DNA of 33,510 bases from Candidatus Solibacter sp. (GTDB lineage Bacteria > Acidobacteriota > Terriglobia > Bryobacterales > Bryobacteraceae), in contig JANYAH010000362.1 in the NCBI GenBank assembly GCA_025361425.1, positions 1-33,510 on the forward strand. The letters run 5' to 3'. Under the pieces are notes generated by a model. The model ran no database searches. It was not told where the DNA came from and was given only the letters and a program-made list of their open reading frames with translations. The position numbers were made by a program, and so were the translations under genes. Below, piece by piece: positions 1 to 7,025 of this stretch; positions within the stretch are counted from its first letter, which is position 1, and the number at the start of each line of letters is the position of its first letter.

Positions 1-73
1 CCCTGCCAGAACAGCAATCCCCGGCTTACGGAATCGCTGGCCGGTAGCGGGGCCGCGGAGGAGACACCTCTGG
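1..73. other. Unassigned left edge
   Basis: This stretch lies downstream of the rfaE1-like gene. One plus-strand frame is open from the edge to a TAG at 45-47, which could be the last 14 codons of a convergent gene entering from the left. It is far too short to recognise, and no terminator is evident. Confidence 0.2.
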
Positions 74-1075
74 TTAACTTACCGCAGCGGCGCCGGGCTG
101 CACGGCAGCGTTCATGGCGGTTTCCAACTGGAGCAGTTTCACGGTGGCGGTACCCATCGTGCCGATGGCAATGGCAGCCGCTTCGGTAGCCAACTCCATG
201 GCGTCGCGATAGGATGCCCCGGCGGAAATCGCCAGTGACAGGGTAGCCATTACCGTGTCCCCCGCGCCGGTGACGTCGTAGACCTGCCGGGGCGCGGAGG
301 CATGATGCTCGGCCGGACCTGTGCCCGCAAATAGCGTCATGCCATCGGCGCCTTCGGTGACCAGAATCATGGCGCCGGGCATGAGCGCCGACAAGCGGCT
401 GCCCGCCATCAGGGTTTCCTCGTGATTGCGTGCCGGCAACCCAGTGAGCACACTGAGTTCCAGACGATTCGGCTTCATGAGGAAGCAGCCCTGATAGCGG
501 GCGTAGTCCGCGCCTTTGGGATCGATGAAAACGCGCTTGCCGGCGCGTCCCGCGGCGCCGGTCACAAAGTGCAGCAGAGACGGCGTCAGGAAACCCTTGG
601 CATAGTCGGAGACCACCACCGCGCTGGCCGATTCCAGGCGTTCGGCAATCACTGTCCGCGCACGCTCTTCGGCTGCGCGCGATATGGGGGCGATGTCCTC
701 TTCGTCCACGCGCACAATTTGCTGGTGAGAAGCAATGACCCGGGTTTTGGTGGTGGTGAGGCGCGCGGTTTCGGAGATCAGAGAGTCTACCGCAACGCCA
801 CATTCCAGCAAGGCTCCCTGCAGTTCCAGGGATTCGCGATCGGTTCCCACCAAACCAATCAGAAGTGGCGTGGCCCCGAGTGCGGCCAGATTGGCAGCCG
901 TATTGGCCGCTCCGCCGGGCCGGACGGTAGAGCGCTGCTTGCGGACCACGGGAACCGGAGCTTCCGGGGACAGCCGCGACGCCTCGCCCCACCAGTACCG
1001 GTCCAGGATCACATCGCCGATGATCAGGATTCTTTGGCCGGGAAAGTGTCGTAAAACAGCAGAAAAGTTGCGCAC
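74..1075 (-). CDS. rfaE1: RfaE1/HldA-type D-glycero-beta-D-manno-heptose-7-phosphate kinase (PfkB family)
   Basis: The 333-aa protein is a ribokinase/PfkB-fold sugar kinase. Residues 54-67 hold the glycine-rich GGAANTAANLAALG substrate and nucleotide region, and residues 267-275 (DVTGAGDTV) are the PfkB signature with the catalytic Asp in GAGD. The N-terminus (ILIIGDVILDRYWWGE) and SPEAPVPVV at 36-44 are typical of RfaE domain I, which phosphorylates heptose 7-phosphate at C1 in the ADP-heptose pathway. Bifunctional HldE is about 475 aa, so the C-terminal nucleotidyltransferase domain is missing and must be a separate gene, as in RfaE1/RfaE2 organisms. The start is GTG, with an AGGG a few bases upstream. 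It is the last gene of the minus-strand polysaccharide run, 90 bases after the methyltransferase, and fits LPS core or EPS sugar supply. A different PfkB sugar kinase is possible but less likely. Confidence 0.85.
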   Translation of the reverse strand: MRNFSAVLRHFPGQRILIIGDVILDRYWWGEASRLSPEAPVPVVRKQRSTVRPGGAANTAANLAALGATPLLIGLVGTDRESLELQGALLECGVAVDSLISETARLTTTKTRVIASHQQIVRVDEEDIAPISRAAEERARTVIAERLESASAVVVSDYAKGFLTPSLLHFVTGAAGRAGKRVFIDPKGADYARYQGCFLMKPNRLELSVLTGLPARNHEETLMAGSRLSALMPGAMILVTEGADGMTLFAGTGPAEHHASAPRQVYDVTGAGDTVMATLSLAISAGASYRDAMELATEAAAIAIGTMGTATVKLLQLETAMNAAVQPGAAAVS

Positions 1076-1165
1076 TTCGCCCTAATGTAACATGACGGTC
1101 CGGAGCGCCCGAAGCACCCGACGCTGCGGTGTGGGTGCGCAAAGCGGACCGCGCTCGGGCCAGAC

Positions 1166-1978
1166 TCAGCCGATGGGCTTCAGGATGCAAGTCAGCGCGC
1201 CGGTCATCAGTTCCCGCACCACCGGGATCCGGGTGACGAACGGCACGCGTTTTACGCTGTGCAGGGTGAGGTGTTCGAGGCGCATTCCCGGAGCGGCGGC
1301 GATCAGCTTTTCAAAGCGGCGAACCGTCATTTTGTTCAGACCGCCGCGAATATCCTCGAACCGTTTAGCGCCGTCGCTTCCGTCGGGATAGAGATTGCGC
1401 ACGTTGAGCAGGGTTCGCTCCGAAAACCACAGGTTCAGCCAGGGCAGCTTGGTGGTGCCGTTGAGGTGGGTGCCGTATGGCGAATACCAGGGCTCGGCGA
1501 AGGAGATGAGGAGTTCCTTTCCGGTGAAGGAGCACATCCGGATCAGATGCTCGCCCGGGTCGCCGAAGTGTTCCATGGCACCGAGACTGAGGACAATGTC
1601 ATATTTCTCCGCGCCGGTTGTCTTGGCGAACGTGACGCCATCCACGCCGGCGCGGGCGGCAAGATCCCGGCCGTGAGAGAGCCACTCGTCATTGATGTCC
1701 AGCCCGTGTACGCTCCGGGCGCCGGCCAGACGCATGGCGACGGATTGCCAACCCGGGCCGCAACCGTAGTCCAGGACAGTCTTACCCTGAATGCGTTCCA
1801 GAAACCGGGGGATCATGCGCGTGGCATAATCCAGCGCGTTGTCCAGTGTATAGGAGACGGTGGGGACGGAAAGGGATGGGGCTTCCACGGGCCGGCAGAC
1901 CGCCAGCAACATTCTTTCGGGAAGGCGCAACTTCTCGCCGTGGCGAGTCTGGGTGAATGTGAGTGCTTGGCGGTTCAT
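1166..1978 (-). CDS. Class I SAM-dependent methyltransferase
   Basis: The 270-aa protein has a Rossmann-type methyltransferase core. Motif I is VLDYGCGPG at residues 68-76, an acidic loop follows (VHGLDIND, about 90-97), and the post-motif segment YDIVLSLGAMEHFGDPGEHL is typical of small-molecule methyltransferases. The ATG at 1978 was chosen because upstream in-frame sequence overlaps the end of the preceding gene (stop at 2020) and reads as an arginine- and proline-rich shadow. The Shine-Dalgarno is weak. The gene sits between the TIGR03790 gene (41-base gap) and rfaE1, so a role in modifying a sugar or lipid of the surface polysaccharide is plausible. The substrate cannot be read from the sequence. 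Confidence 0.8.
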   Translation of the reverse strand: MNRQALTFTQTRHGEKLRLPERMLLAVCRPVEAPSLSVPTVSYTLDNALDYATRMIPRFLERIQGKTVLDYGCGPGWQSVAMRLAGARSVHGLDINDEWLSHGRDLAARAGVDGVTFAKTTGAEKYDIVLSLGAMEHFGDPGEHLIRMCSFTGKELLISFAEPWYSPYGTHLNGTTKLPWLNLWFSERTLLNVRNLYPDGSDGAKRFEDIRGGLNKMTVRRFEKLIAAAPGMRLEHLTLHSVKRVPFVTRIPVVRELMTGALTCILKPIG

Positions 1979-2019
1979 AGGAGCGGGGCCTGGAAAGTAG
2001 TATAAGTCAGCATGCGCGA

Positions 2020-3729
2020 TTATTGCGGGCGGGTGAACAGGCGCGGGCTGTAGAGCGGGTCGCCGATGGCGACCATCACCCAGCGCACGGCGTTCTGGGC
2101 GATATAAAAGCTGTCGCCGAAATTGTAGCCCGCCCAAAGATGGTCAAAGACGTTGCCGCCGGGGGCGTAGTAGACGGCGTACGGTTCGGTGACGGCTCCC
2201 CAGGTTGCGGTGACGCCCTGCTCCAGCATCCGCGGCACCCAGTTTCCTCCCCACCGCACGGCAATATGGCTGTACATTTTGGGGTCGGCATTGAGAGGGG
2301 TGCGGATGGTAAGTGCGGTGAAGGATGTAAGTTGGGCGCCCACCGCGCCGGGCACAAAGCGGTAGGAGTCGAAAGCCCCGCCGTACCACCCCCAGGCCCA
2401 CAGGGCGTTAAGTCCGGGACGGGGCGAAGTTTGCCACTGGTAGCGCGCCGTGCTGTCGGTGGTGAATCGGTCGTCCCAGACCGCGACGCCGGCGGCATCG
2501 GTCACGGTCAGGCCCTTGATGGAGAAGCCCCAGCAGTTGGCGCTCAACGAGGCTTTTGTCAGGTTGAGAGGCTTGCCGCTTTTGTCGTCCACGGCAGCGA
2601 TCTCGACACCGTCGCGATACACGGCAAGGCGGGTGTTGCGCACCGAAAGCCGCAAGGCGCCAAACTGGTTCATCGCTTTTTCGTCCTTCTTCACGGGTAC
2701 CGCGATGCGCGCCGACACCACGCCATCCACGGTTTTTTCGAGCACGATTTCGTCGCTGGTATTCCATTGTTTGTAGGGAACGAACGGATAGAAGAGGCGG
2801 ACACGGCTCTTGTCCGAGGTGCTCCCCAGCGTGAGTGTGATGCTGTTGCCCGTATTCTGAACTCCGCCCTCGGCCACTTGAAACGTCAGATCGCCCTCGG
2901 CGATGGGTGGAAACGCCCAGGCGGCGGCAGCGGTGGCGCCTTGCGCGCTGACCGCGATCCGCTGCTTTGCGGCTTCATAGAGATACTGTGGGGGCGGTGG
3001 AAACGTAGATCCGCAGAGGGCGCCCGCCTGGACGTTCAGCACGGTACTGAAGCCTGCTTGGAGGCTCAATTCCGATGCGGCTTTGATCTCCGCGTCGATG
3101 GCGAATTGCCATTCTTCCGGGTGGCGGGTTCCCTGGGAATCGAAGTACCCGATGCCGCTTGTCATGCTGAGCGAGGTCTCGGCTTGGATGGCCTTGTCGA
3201 CCAGGCCTTTGGCAATTTCGGCGCTCGGTCCATCGAGGCGGGTGACGGCGAACATCTTGAAATTGTTGGCGGCCGCGACGGTATCGCTCCACTCGGCGAA
3301 ATGCGGGGGACGGCTGCCGGTGGCTGCGGAGTAGGGGTTGCGCAGCGGGGGCTTCTGGTCTTCATGTCCCGCATACATCATGGTGAGCACCGAATCCACG
3401 GCAAACTGCTGGCCGATCTTCACCGGCACGCCGTAGGTGGGAACGATGTAGAGGATCTTCTTGCGCATAGCCCCGCCGTTGGCGTCCAGCAACTTGCGTA
3501 CGGGGTTTTCGATCTGGTCCTTGAACTCTTCCTGCGAGATCTGTTCGGTGGCCAGGGTTTTGAGATGCAAAATGTTGGCGGTGGGGATATTTCGTTTAGC
3601 GGCGTAGTACTGGCCCACCGAGACGCTTTCCGGCACGCGTGCATTAACCAGGATGAGGACGCGATCTTTGAGGGGGACGGACTGAGGGAATGCGGCGATA
3701 GCGAAGAACAGCGTGCAGAGAACGCGCAT
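2020..3729 (-). CDS. TIGR03790 family secreted protein with an extra beta-rich middle domain
   Basis: The 569-aa protein has a short N-terminal signal-like segment (hydrophobic residues 3-15). Residues 22-105 (RVLILVNARVPESVSVGQYY, KRNIPTANILHL, ILYIVPTYGVPVKI) and the tail (LWAWGWYGG at 443-451, RFVPGAVGAQLTSF at 457-470, GDPLYSPRLF at 557-566) match what I recall of TIGR03790. That family has unknown function and is reported to occur almost only in genomes with exosortase. Between the two halves, residues about 275-435 form a beta-rich, lectin/laminin-G-like stretch that looks like an insertion. A GGAAGG Shine-Dalgarno precedes the ATG. The gene starts one base after the deacetylase stop, so translation is probably coupled. 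Likely exported and linked to the exosortase/EPS system; no catalytic role is assigned. Confidence 0.75.
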   Translation of the reverse strand: MRVLCTLFFAIAAFPQSVPLKDRVLILVNARVPESVSVGQYYAAKRNIPTANILHLKTLATEQISQEEFKDQIENPVRKLLDANGGAMRKKILYIVPTYGVPVKIGQQFAVDSVLTMMYAGHEDQKPPLRNPYSAATGSRPPHFAEWSDTVAAANNFKMFAVTRLDGPSAEIAKGLVDKAIQAETSLSMTSGIGYFDSQGTRHPEEWQFAIDAEIKAASELSLQAGFSTVLNVQAGALCGSTFPPPPQYLYEAAKQRIAVSAQGATAAAAWAFPPIAEGDLTFQVAEGGVQNTGNSITLTLGSTSDKSRVRLFYPFVPYKQWNTSDEIVLEKTVDGVVSARIAVPVKKDEKAMNQFGALRLSVRNTRLAVYRDGVEIAAVDDKSGKPLNLTKASLSANCWGFSIKGLTVTDAAGVAVWDDRFTTDSTARYQWQTSPRPGLNALWAWGWYGGAFDSYRFVPGAVGAQLTSFTALTIRTPLNADPKMYSHIAVRWGGNWVPRMLEQGVTATWGAVTEPYAVYYAPGGNVFDHLWAGYNFGDSFYIAQNAVRWVMVAIGDPLYSPRLFTRPQ

Positions 3730-3730
3730 G

Positions 3731-4507
3731 TCATCCCTTCCTTTCCAGGATGGCCTGGCGTAGTTGCAGGTATTTGCCGCCGCCCAGGGTTTTGGCGATG
3801 CGCTTGGCTTTCCATAGGGCGCTTTGACGCCAGCAATGCGAGGGACTGCCGGTGGCGAAACCGGCGGACCACTCTGGCGACATACCGCGCTGGACTACGT
3901 AGCGGCCCAGCACGCGGCAGCCGCTCAGCACGCCAACCCGGGCGGTAGGCTCGGAGGTGAACAAGGCTTCCACGCCCGCCGCGGCGGCCGATTCCGCCAC
4001 CTCGCGCGAGTAATATCCGCCGGGAACGGAGGCCACTTTCACGGCGTCGCCAAGCACCCCCGAGAGGCGGGCGATACTCTGCCGCCACTCGTGGTCCAAA
4101 TCGGCGCGAGCCAGCGCCGCCATACGGGTGGGATGCGAGCAGGAATGGCTGCCGATGATGTGGCCGCGGCGGTGTAGTTCGCGCAACTGCGTTTCCGTCA
4201 AGAACCCGGGTGTGCCGATACGGTCCGTGGCGATGAAGAAATGGCCGCGCCAGCCGCGGCTTTCCAGCAGGTCCGCGATGGGGTGATGGAAGCTCACGCC
4301 GCCATCGTCGAAGGTCAGCAGGACGGGGCGGCCTTCGAGTTTGCACACGGTGCTCACGGCCGCTGTGGCGGCGGCGATGGCATCCAGGTGGCGAACGAAT
4401 TCCTCGCGGCGCAATTTGTAAACGTGGGCGCCTTCGCCGGGAAAACCGCTGGACTCGAAATCGCCGTTTTCCACAACGTCGTGGTACATGATGGCAAGCG
4501 CCTGCAT
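3731..4507 (-). CDS. Polysaccharide deacetylase (NodB homology domain)
   Basis: The 258-aa protein is a carbohydrate esterase 4-type deacetylase. Residues 65-70 (TFDDGG) give the catalytic base Asp and the metal Asp. Residues 121-126 (HSCSHP) supply the two metal-binding His residues. VPGGYYS at 161-167 corresponds to the third NodB motif. Such enzymes remove N-acetyl (or O-acetyl) groups from polysaccharide amino sugars using a divalent metal. There is no signal peptide, so it would act on a cytoplasmic or lipid-linked intermediate, as is common for the NodB proteins of exosortase-linked EPS clusters. It lies 14 bases after the GNAT-like gene and one base before the TIGR03790 gene. The upstream Shine-Dalgarno is weak (GAGA). 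Confidence 0.88.
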   Translation of the reverse strand: MQALAIMYHDVVENGDFESSGFPGEGAHVYKLRREEFVRHLDAIAAATAAVSTVCKLEGRPVLLTFDDGGVSFHHPIADLLESRGWRGHFFIATDRIGTPGFLTETQLRELHRRGHIIGSHSCSHPTRMAALARADLDHEWRQSIARLSGVLGDAVKVASVPGGYYSREVAESAAAAGVEALFTSEPTARVGVLSGCRVLGRYVVQRGMSPEWSAGFATGSPSHCWRQSALWKAKRIAKTLGGGKYLQLRQAILERKG

Positions 4508-4521
4508 GGTGTCTCTTTCTA

Positions 4522-5583
4522 TTAGAGATGAATTGGACCGTCGCCGTCACCGCGGTTGATGTGAAACTGGTCGTGGTTGTCACCGGCGGCTTGGGCAAAC
4601 GCGGGCGAAAGGGCCAGCAGATAGTTGGACGGGCCAGTGCGGAAGCCGCTCTCGAGCAGCGCTCTCGACCAGGCGGCGTGCAACTGGTTGGAGACGATCA
4701 AATCGACGCCGCGCTGCTCTAGCAAAATGGCGGTTGCCCGGACAACGGCACCGGCAAATTCCGGCCGGGCCAGGCAATCCACGATGGCGCCGACCCGCAT
4801 GTCGCCGAACTGCTTGTGGTTTCGCATCTGCGTGTCCAGCAGGACGGCCCATCCCCCGGCAGCCCGCACGCGGAGAAAGCGCGGGTCGGAAGGTGGATAG
4901 AGTTGGTCCAGGGTGGCGGCGTCGCGCTGCGCCAGCAGGCCGTAGGCGGGGCGCGCGCGTTCCCAGACTTCATCGGCCCATGGGGCGAAAGCGGGCGCGA
5001 GATCTACGGGCGCGGGCGGCAGGCGGCGGGCCAAGCCGAGCGCTTTCATGCCCAGCCAACCGGCGCCGGTGAAGGCGGCGGCGTCGAACGCGGCGCGGCG
5101 CAGCGGGCTGCTACGGAGGGCGCGAATGTGGCGCAGGAATCGCCCGGGATGGACCACTTTGAAGTGGAACGGAACGGCGCACAGGGTCCAGCCGAGGCGT
5201 TGCAGCATCCGCGGCAGTGGCTTGTCCCATCCGCCCATTCCCAGGGCGTAGAGCCGGGGTTCCCGGCAGAGGGCGTCGCGCACCATGCGCAGGCCCAGCA
5301 TGGCGTAGGTGCGGTTGATGACCCCTTCGGAAAGCGGCAGCCGGTAGTGGGCCGCGGGGAGGGGGGCGCCGGCTGCGGAGAACATCTGACGGCGCAGGAT
5401 GTAGCCGCCTCGAACCAGGCTTTCTTCCACCGCCAGAAAAAGTTCCATACCGGGCATCCAGCCCGGGTCGGGAGTTTCGGGAAACTGCTGGTCGGCTGCG
5501 GCGCCGCCGGCCAGCAGCCTTTGATTGAATTCGCGGACGGCGGAAACGGCGGGCTGCGCGAAGGGCAGAATCTGGAGAGACAT
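4522..5583 (-). CDS. GNAT/FemAB-like acyl- or aminoacyltransferase
   Basis: The 353-aa protein resembles a two-half GNAT or FemAB-type transferase. The first half contains HYRLPLSEG, YAMLGLRMV, YALGMGG and a PFHF segment. The second half holds GWAVLLDTQMRNHKQFGDMR and a helix plus LLESGFRTGPSNYLLAL, the usual end of a GNAT fold. I recognise this as a family common in Acidobacteria but know of no proven reaction. The ATG at 5583 is preferred because it overlaps the ACP stop by one base (TGATG); a longer frame would start inside the ACP gene. The coupling suggests that an acyl group carried by the ACP could be the donor. An aminoacyl-tRNA-using FemAB activity is the main alternative. Confidence 0.65.
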   Translation of the reverse strand: MSLQILPFAQPAVSAVREFNQRLLAGGAAADQQFPETPDPGWMPGMELFLAVEESLVRGGYILRRQMFSAAGAPLPAAHYRLPLSEGVINRTYAMLGLRMVRDALCREPRLYALGMGGWDKPLPRMLQRLGWTLCAVPFHFKVVHPGRFLRHIRALRSSPLRRAAFDAAAFTGAGWLGMKALGLARRLPPAPVDLAPAFAPWADEVWERARPAYGLLAQRDAATLDQLYPPSDPRFLRVRAAGGWAVLLDTQMRNHKQFGDMRVGAIVDCLARPEFAGAVVRATAILLEQRGVDLIVSNQLHAAWSRALLESGFRTGPSNYLLALSPAFAQAAGDNHDQFHINRGDGDGPIHL

Positions 5584-5816
5584 CAGGCGCCGCGCTTGGC
5601 GGAAACCAGGCCGGCGAGACACCCGACGGTCTTCGCCTGGTCCATTTCCTCGGGTGAAAACTGGAAACCGTATTCCTCTTCGATCGCCAGCACGAGGTTC
5701 AAGTGCTGCACGGAATCCCAGCTCTCGACGGTCTCTGGGGAGGATTCGGAGGTGACGTCAGCCTGTAAAACGTCGGAGGCGATTTCGCGAACACGAGTAA
5801 GAACTTGCTCGTTCAT
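5583..5816 (-). CDS. Acyl carrier protein (phosphopantetheine attachment)
   Basis: The 77-aa acidic four-helix protein is of normal ACP length. Ser35 in WDSVQHLNLV is the expected 4'-phosphopantetheine site; the motif is DSV rather than the DSL of fatty-acid AcpP. The helix III region EEYGFQFSPEEM is typical of the family. It is the first gene of the minus-strand polysaccharide operon and overlaps the GNAT-like transferase by TGATG, so it is probably a dedicated carrier and not the housekeeping AcpP. No fabF or fabD neighbour is present. No Shine-Dalgarno is visible before the ATG. Confidence 0.88.
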   Translation of the reverse strand: MNEQVLTRVREIASDVLQADVTSESSPETVESWDSVQHLNLVLAIEEEYGFQFSPEEMDQAKTVGCLAGLVSAKRGA

Positions 5817-5824
5817 AGGTCAGT

Positions 5825-6931
5825 TTGTTTCATTATGACATTGTGAGGCACAAGGTTCTACTAATGGCGAGAGAGTTGGGGTTGGGCGGCACGGAGCGGC
5901 AACTGGCGGAGATTGCGCTGGCGCTAAACCGCGATCGGTTTGAGCCTCACGTGGGCTGCTTCACCGACGGCGGGTTCCGCGCCAGGGAACTGCGCGAGGC
6001 GGGGGTGCCGATTCTGGAACTGGGAGTCCGGTCGTTGCTGTCGGGGTCGGTGGTAGCCGGCGCGCGGCGGATGGGCGCGTACCTGGCGCGGCACGGAATC
6101 GGGCTGGTGCATGCCTTCGACGTGCCGCTGGATCTGTTTGCGGTGCCGGTGGCGCGGTGGTACCGGACACCGGTCGTGCTTTCGAGCCAGCGCGCGCATC
6201 GCCATCTGACGCCGGGCGTGACGCGCCATCTGCTGCGAGTGACGGATCGAATTGTGGACGGGATTGTGGTCAATTCGCGGGCGGTCGCGCGGGAACTGGT
6301 GGAGCAGGACGGGGTGCCGCCTTCCATGGTGCGGCTGGCTTACAACGGGCTGGATACGAGGGTGTTCCGCCCGGACGGGGAACGGGCGGCACTCCCGTGG
6401 GCCGGGGCGGCGGTGATCGGGACGGTCTGCGCGCTGCGGCCGGAGAAGGGGCTGGGCACCTTGATGGAGGCTTTTCGGAAGGTGAAAGTAGCGCACCCCG
6501 GGGTGAAGCTGGTGATTGTGGGGAGCGGGCCCATGCTGGCGGAGTTAGAGGCGGGCGGGGATGCCGATTGCCACTTCCAGCCGGCGGAACGGAATGTAGC
6601 GCCGTGGCTGCGGGCGATGGACATTTTCGTGCTGCCTTCCTTATCGGAAGCGTTGTCCAATTCGCTGATGGAAGCCATGGGGTGCGGTTGCTGCCCGGTG
6701 GCGTCGGATACGGGCGGGAATCCCGAACTGGTCACGGATGGCGAAACGGGGCTGTTGTTTCCGACGGGCGATGCGGAGGCGCTGGCGGAGCGGTTGGCGC
6801 TGTTGTTGGACAGGCCGGAGCACCGGCGCCGGTTGGCGGCGAGCGCGCAGCGGCGGATCGAGCGGCATTTTACGCGCGAGCAAGCGGCGCGCGCGATGGG
6901 GGCAATCTACGAGGAGTTTCTGGCGCCGTAG
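5825..6931 (+). CDS. Glycosyltransferase family 4 (GT-B)
   Basis: The 368-aa protein is a retaining GT-B glycosyltransferase. The N-terminal half has KVLLMARELGLGGTERQ (10-26), the first beta strand and glycine loop. The C-terminal half has VIGTVCALRPEKGL (197-210), LVIVGSGPM (229-237) and the E-x7-E donor motif at Glu275 and Glu283 within PSLSEALSNSLMEAMGCG. It transfers a nucleotide-activated sugar during polysaccharide assembly. The start is uncertain. TTG at 5825 has an AGGT just upstream; GTG at 5843 keeps the first beta strand and is a good alternative; ATG at 5864 would delete that strand. It is the only plus-strand gene here and is divergent from the ACP-led operon. A hairpin with a T run follows the stop. 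Confidence 0.85.
   Translation: MFHYDIVRHKVLLMARELGLGGTERQLAEIALALNRDRFEPHVGCFTDGGFRARELREAGVPILELGVRSLLSGSVVAGARRMGAYLARHGIGLVHAFDVPLDLFAVPVARWYRTPVVLSSQRAHRHLTPGVTRHLLRVTDRIVDGIVVNSRAVARELVEQDGVPPSMVRLAYNGLDTRVFRPDGERAALPWAGAAVIGTVCALRPEKGLGTLMEAFRKVKVAHPGVKLVIVGSGPMLAELEAGGDADCHFQPAERNVAPWLRAMDIFVLPSLSEALSNSLMEAMGCGCCPVASDTGGNPELVTDGETGLLFPTGDAEALAERLALLLDRPEHRRRLAASAQRRIERHFTREQAARAMGAIYEEFLAP
5832..5860 (-). promoter_or_regulatory. Possible promoter for the ACP-led polysaccharide operon
   Basis: On the minus strand a -10-like CATAAT (5832-5837) lies 17 bases downstream of a weak -35 TAGAAC (5855-5860) and 15 bases before the ACP start codon. The -10 differs from consensus at one position; the -35 is poor. 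It sits inside the first codons of the divergent glycosyltransferase, as it must if the 8-base gap between the genes is real. Confidence 0.3.
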
Positions 6932-6948
6932 CTCACCGCCTGCCGGTT

Positions 6949-6979
6949 TTGCGGGGCGGGCAATCTTGCCTGCAGCCGC
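6949..6979. repeat. Intergenic palindromic repeat, copy 1
   Basis: The element reads TTGCGGGGCGGG, then an arm pair GCGGGCAA (6956-6963) and TTGCCTGC (6966-6973) around TC, then a trailing GCCGC. The same framework, with a different arm core, occurs at 28718-28750. This suggests a dispersed REP-like family. Confidence 0.45.
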
Positions 6980-6996
6980 CTTTCAGCCGGCTTTTT
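6974..6996 (+). terminator. Weak rho-independent-like terminator after the glycosyltransferase
   Basis: AGCCG (6974-6978) can pair with CGGCT (6988-6992) around a 9-base loop, followed by a run of five T (6992-6996). The stem is short. It lies 43 bases after the glycosyltransferase stop, between convergent genes. Confidence 0.4.
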
Positions 6997-7025
6997 CGGG
7001 CAAAGCGCGCGCCTGCCCGCTCCCA

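Noticed and set aside
2023-3948. 641-codon open frame on the plus strand opposite the TIGR03790 gene
   Set aside because: It is an antisense shadow of a GC-rich gene: no domain pattern, no Shine-Dalgarno, and the minus-strand reading has clear family motifs.
3420-4598. 392-codon minus-strand frame spanning the deacetylase and TIGR03790 genes
   Set aside because: Arg/Pro-rich out-of-frame reading across two well-supported genes.
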